From the NCBI GenBank assembly GCA_026419785.1, contig JAODTK010004477.1, positions 620,001 to 684,000 on the forward strand: DNA of 64,000 nt. Direction: 5' to 3'. The notes beneath the pieces were generated by a model that was not told where the DNA came from, made no database searches, and saw only the letters and a program-made list of their open reading frames with translations. Each line of letters begins with the position of its first letter. The first letter of the stretch is position 1. The translations under genes were made by a program, and so were the position numbers. The DNA comes from Sclerodactyla briareus. Taxonomy: Eukaryota; Echinodermata; Holothuroidea; Dendrochirotida; Sclerodactylidae. Shown here in pieces: positions 59,401 through 64,000 of this stretch.

Positions 59401-60263
59401 GTAATGATGTTAATGAGAAATGTAACAGACATATCTACGCATGCCATTGTGATTGCATAGAGATTCCTTTTGTGTCTGGAAAGGACATTAGAAGTCCCTA
59501 GAAGTTACTTTACTTACAAATCTGAATTGAAGGACTACATCCCCCAATTGGTAGGTATTCATACTCACACTCTGTGATGAAATGATTCAGGGTAGTGATA
59601 ACAATGTGTTGGCCCACTGAACATGTAGTCACCGCAGGTACGGACACCGGTCAGCGACATGCCAAACCCTGTACAGATCTCAATGGCTCGCCAGAACTTC
59701 TTCTCAAAATCCCCATAGATCTATACAGTGGAATGGAGGATGGGAGAAGTATCAAACATTGGCAACTCCAGAGCATATAACACACAAGACAATGAATAAA
59801 TCTGCTCCAAAGAATGACATGTTCTCCTTTTAATAATGTATCCGTAGGCTTCAAATAAAAGCACCATCACCTTTTTTTTTCGCCCCGCAGACATCAACTG
59901 AGAGTTCATTTTTAATAAAACAACACTGCTATAGACATTAATTGTTAGAAAATATGGCCACATCCCCCTACTTTTGAGGGTGGTGAAGAACTCCATGTTC
60001 CTGCCTCATTTGTGGGGTCGCTGGATGGTTTCTTTGCCTGCTCTAGCCTGGTGTAACGTACGGGTACAGTACCTCCGAGTGGAAGGAGCCTCCTAGGTGG
60101 TGATTACTTTCAAACAGCATTAGGAGGTAATTGAATGTTGCTACAGTGCAGAGTGTGGTGAGAGGGCAGCAGTATTTTGGAAATGGAAAATGTCCTGGCA
60201 CATGGTGAAATCTTGAAGGCACCGCCAAAAATCCCAATTAACATTTATTGTTGATAATTGGTA
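59401..60263. other. Unassigned DNA
   Basis: Only short overlapping frames on both strands. No feature was recognised. Confidence 0.4.
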
Positions 60264-60740
60264 GATTTTTATTTGGTTTCCATGGGTTCTGGAACCCGAG
60301 TAAAGCTCATCAAGGAACCCTGGCCGTGTTGATCGTGGATGTGCACAGGCGATAACTGTCCTTCTCTTCTAGGCTAGTGGCTCAGATGATATGAGGCGGT
60401 GGTACCAATCCCACACCACTCCATCCCCAGGAGTCCCAACATCTGACTATCCAGAACGCCATTTTAGTCCCCTCCAGAGAGGAATCAGTGTACCCCAGGA
60501 CCGGACCCACTTCTCGAAACCTGCATGGAGGAGCGGTAGATTCCAGTTCAAACATGCTGCTCCACCAGGTGACGGACAAGATTATTGCAAATATCGTAAT
60601 GAACCCAGTAACATCAGAAAATTTACTGCATAACAGCAGAACCATGAAGTGAAGACCTCGCCCATCACAAATGCAAGTGAAGCCAAGTACGCCATATAGG
60701 GAAAAACTTCCGTGACTGTGGCCTTTGAACCCGGAGATGT
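60264..60740 (+). repeat. Dispersed repeat R1, longest copy
   Basis: The fullest of three copies. It starts TTTGGTTTCCATGGGTTCTG and runs through ACCCTGGCCGTGTTGATCG, GATAACTGTCCTTCTCTTC, GGTACCAATCC, CCCACTTCTCGAAACCTGC, CAAACATGCTGCTCC, TTGCAAATATCGTAATGAAC and TGCATAACAGCAGAACCATG. Both strands carry overlapping frames (127 codons - and 80 codons +) with no domain, and the other copies do not keep them open. The class is unknown. Confidence 0.7.
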
Positions 60741-62354
60741 TCGCTTGCAACGCACCAACCTGCACTCTTCTGCCCGAAATGAAGAGGTCAGGTGAAACAT
60801 GGACATGCGCAACACCAAAACTTCATATAAAGAACAGAGGGCAGTCAGCAAAATTGTCTCGCGAGTTGCGTGATCAGTGTCTCTCATATTCACCAAGCAC
60901 AACAACCAAAAGAAACCAAAGTGTTCATGGAGAAAATGTACAGATACACACCATCATAGTGACCATATTCTAGTTGCAGCCTTGCAGTATCAGCGAGTTG
61001 TGGAGATCCACATAGAAGTTGTGGAAGTCTGCATAGAAGTTCAATCTCAACGTAGGTCAGTCAATTTGGCTGCCTTTTGTGAAAGATCGGGAATACCTTG
61101 GGACCGATTGAAGCTGTCACAAAAAAAAAACTCAGCTTAAGGGTATACCTGGATGAGATGTAAACTTTCTTTGTTTAGTGTGATGAATTGAATCATGAAT
61201 GCCGATATTATAAAACCCTTGCCAGCACATTCTAGTCTGTGGTCTGGGACGGAGAGGGCAGTGACAAACATTGGCAGACATCTTAGAAGAAGAACGGTTC
61301 CAGTTATTCGCAAGAGGCGTCTTAAAACAATGTATCGAAATCAGATGTCAAACAATAACGGTCAGTATTACAGAAAAATATGAATTTGGAATGCGCATGA
61401 GCAAGCACACAGTGGTGGGTAAACAACGATGGCTTTTTCGCTACCTGATGCCCACTTGCTCGTAAGATAACCGAGGGCTTGCCAGAACAAAGTTAATGGT
61501 TGTTCAATGTGGAATGGAACTGTGACAATAACTGCATTACAATCACCAAAACAACATTATTTATGTATTTTGAATCGGGCAATCACTCATAAAAATGGAA
61601 TTGGTCCTAGGGCACACATAATGACGTTCCTATCCTATTGATATGACTCTCAATGATTGTACTCCATTCTGGTTGCCCGAATTCTCTCAATAGTAACAGC
61701 ATAATTCCTAAGTGGGTGCCTCGCCAGTTCAGGGACATAACTTTTAATTCTATGGTGCTGGCTAGTGTCGTCGCACTGACCAATAAACGTTGATGTACGT
61801 CAGCTACTCAAGTTACTGAAGCCTTGAGGTGGTTACAAGTACTGACATATCAGTGCAGCTTGTACTCAAACACAACTGCCTAATGTGAAGTCAAATAAAC
61901 ATTAATCTTAAGAAATGTGAGCATCACTACGCAATAACATGTGAACTTTAAAAGCATGCTATATAATCTTTTAAAAAATAAACTCGGGGGAATGGTGTGC
62001 ATTACAAAGAGGAGGGAAATTATTAGATGGTATCTGTTGAAGAGGAAAACACAGCCTAAGAGTTCCTCAAAGTTCAAAGCTAAGTGTCTCCACGCATTGA
62101 TGAAACATGCAATACAACTAATTCAAGTGAAATGCACGCTTTGTGAAGTAACCAATTGACCATCTTACCCCGGCACAATCACCAATTATTTCAGTGTTCA
62201 TCGGGACATATTCTTTAAACTTGGGAATCCTGCCACACATCAGTTTATATCGTGATTCCTGGTTTTACGCTACGACTGCACACATATGACTATGCAGATC
62301 AACAGTGAGCAACAACCCAGTCGACTGCTTAGAATTTACTCATCTCCCCTGATC
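60741..62354. other. Unassigned DNA
   Basis: No exon or known repeat was recognised. Frames are under 90 codons and random in composition. Confidence 0.4.
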
Positions 62355-62480
62355 ACCAGGTTGGAGGACTAGAGTCGGGGTCTCGGTCCCGATTTTGAAG
62401 GTTCGGACCGGACTCAGGACTCAATGACTCGGCTGCTGGGAGCGGGGACTCAGTCCGCGTCCAGGTTCAAGACCGTTGGA
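62355..62480 (+). repeat. GACTCGG-rich segment, left
   Basis: A cluster of GGACTAGAGTCGG, TCTCGGTCCCG, GACCGGACTCAGGACTCAA, TGACTCGG and GGGGACTCAGTCCGCG. A related cluster in the same direction is at 63060-63190. They may be two ends or two halves of one repeat separated by about 580 bases. Confidence 0.45.
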
Positions 62481-63059
62481 AAAATCTTTGACAAAAAATC
62501 CTTGGAAATTATGAGGAAGTATAATGCAAAATTCTAAGGGTGATAATCGAAAACATGTGCATGTGAACTACCAAATTTTGAATTCAGCTAACAGTATGAC
62601 TAAGCAGCGCCTGTTGAAACGTCTGTCTGCAAAATGTGTCAACATGTTCAGGCAAAAGTGAATATGCGCACTCTGCCTCACGGGCGAATACGGTGCAAAG
62701 ACGGTGGCAACTGTGATGTTCTTGAAAAGAAAAAAACTTCACAATATGCCTATGCTGTCTGGAAAATGTATTATGGTCTCCAAAATAATAGGTAGGCAGG
62801 GTAATTCTACATAGTAGGATTATCTAAACTGTTTAGGTCATTTATTTTGTTGTTTTGGCATGGATCATTGCAATATCTGATGGCGTCCAGCTACTTGAAT
62901 AGGAATTTGTGGAACTTTATTATGATTTTTGCATTGGGCTGATTGTGTGTCAAATTGTTATATACAGTTTTCTGGAACGCAACACCTAGCTGGTCAATAA
63001 CTTGTTATTTAATCCATTACTAGGCCTATTTATTTCTGCTAACAAATGGTCATTTTTCA

Positions 63060-63190
63060 TAGGTACTCGCAGGCCTCGGACAAAAGACTTGACTTGACTC
63101 GGATGTTGAGGACTGTCGTTCTGGACTCGGACTTGAATGCTGAGGATCGGCTTGGACTCAGCTTTCTGGACTTGACTCCACAAAGAGGAA
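63060..63190 (+). repeat. GACTCGG-rich segment, right
   Basis: A cluster of CTCGGACAAAAGACTTGACT, TGACTCGGATGTTGAGGACT, GGACTCGGACTTGAATGC, GGACTCAGC and GGACTTGACTCC. See the partner at 62355-62480. Confidence 0.45.
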
Positions 63191-63862
63191 CACACAGTGA
63201 CACAGCAAATTGTTAAATTACTGTCTTGCACTAGTCCCGCTCTATCCTACAAGTATGAAGACACATGGTGCAGCTATACCGGTCACTTCCATATGTAGTG
63301 TAGATCGGCAACAACAACTGATCAGCTATAGCGAAGAATGGCATGCATAGTTGCATACTTGTGGTGAGGTTACTTTTTGATATCACGATTTTGGGATGAT
63401 ATTTAAATCGTTACCAACAAACACTGTTTTCTTTATTTTTTTCCTGTGAGCTGTGAAAGGAACATGGTATGTTACCATGAATCATTAATGCTTTACTGAA
63501 ATGATGTGGAATTTCCCTACACACGCGGAATATACAAACTTACTTTTGTTATGCATGATTATTATGTATGAGGAAGATGACACTGAGAGGATACCACATC
63601 GTTCAGGTGCCTTGAATGCCCACGGCATGTAAGGTAATTATCCCCAGCACGATATCGGCAGTGGCGGATACTTCTCTAATCTGGTACATGTCCTGGACTC
63701 GGACATAAACCAAAGGCAGTCAGGGAATACCGAGAGGACATAAATGTAAACTGAATGAAGTCTTGGTACCTACTTCTCGAACCGCAGTCGGACAGCCGCG
63801 CGGGCGCCGTCGCCGCGTCCATGCAGCCCTCTGGTTGAGAGCACCCTGTGGCCATTCAATTA

Positions 63863-64000
63863 CCGGTCCAGCCGCCAGTCTCTGTCCACGCCAGGCTGGC
63901 GCTTTGCGAATTGCTCGCGGAGGTCATACAGGACCGTGGACTGCACCGCACCCGGGTGGTGTTTCATATTGTCTCCAGGGGACGCCCCACCCCCAAATTG
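63863..64000 (-). CDS. GC-rich exon-like stretch, unidentified, cut by window edge
   Basis: The last 230 bases are clearly richer in GC and CpG than the rest of the window. On the minus strand one frame is open from the edge for 46 codons. It includes MKHHPGAVQSTVLYDLREQF and AKRQPGVDRDWRLDR. It then meets a stop at 63860-63862, or equally a donor-like CCG|GTAATT. An ATG at 63965-63967 has A at -3 and could be the start. The composition is protein-like and the setting suggests a first coding exon near a CpG-rich promoter of a gene on the minus strand. I do not recognise the family, and the open frame may extend past the edge. Confidence 0.4.

Overview
The window is eukaryotic, and almost certainly comes from a metazoan with large introns, probably a marine invertebrate. 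The signs are a spliced gene spread over about 30 kb, AT-rich non-coding DNA, many short non-autonomous transposons, LINE tails with (ATT)n ends, tRNA-type SINEs, and an unusual number of poly-G/poly-C runs. The repeat style would fit an echinoderm or another invertebrate deuterostome, but the phylum is an inference from style and not proven. No bacterial-type gene, operon, rRNA or CRISPR array was seen.

The one gene I recognise is a homolog of paladin (PALD1, a tandem phosphatase-domain protein) on the + strand. Exons matching the vertebrate protein from memory occur in the correct order: a linker after phosphatase domain 1 (23643-23742), the helical segment after domain 1 (24896-24992, 27712-27843), the start of the second half (33180-33312), short linker exons (37174-37227, possibly 37562-37597), and domain 2 with its C-terminal tail (38528-38679, 40714-40865, 45610-45691, 47094-47233, 47533-47696, 50337-50476). 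A weak candidate for the domain-1 P-loop lies at 17244-17345. The N-terminus and at least two internal exons were not found. The domain-2 P-loop keeps its Cys but has Val where the CX5R arginine belongs. Several exons need one-base frame corrections. These look like sequence-quality indels, though decay of the copy is possible.

Layout. 1-17 kb: no recognisable gene apart from one unassigned exon-like stretch at 2882-3011. It holds TIR elements, a direct duplication (5.8-6.9 kb), SINE-like sequence and arrays rich in AGGTCA. 17-50.5 kb: the paladin gene, with introns full of mobile elements and tandem arrays. 50.5-64 kb: mostly unassigned DNA with minisatellites and poly-G/C tracts, a dispersed repeat at 60.3 kb, and a GC-rich exon-like stretch on the - strand at the right edge (63863-64000).

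The most unusual structures are all inside the paladin gene. (1) A 1.1-kb minisatellite (47.66-48.8 kb) was built from the 3' end of a coding exon plus its splice donor. (2) A chain of decayed tandem copies of the P-loop exon (39.55-40.11 kb) was later split from the live exon by a TIR element. (3) Related elements with a self-complementary head, microsatellite, internal tandem array and conserved tail (28.3-29.2 and 43.76-45.46 kb, plus a remnant at 22.8-23.6 kb) resemble HINE/pearl elements, and their arrays differ in copy number. (4) A TTAA-flanked MITE family is present, one copy of which contains a nested SINE.
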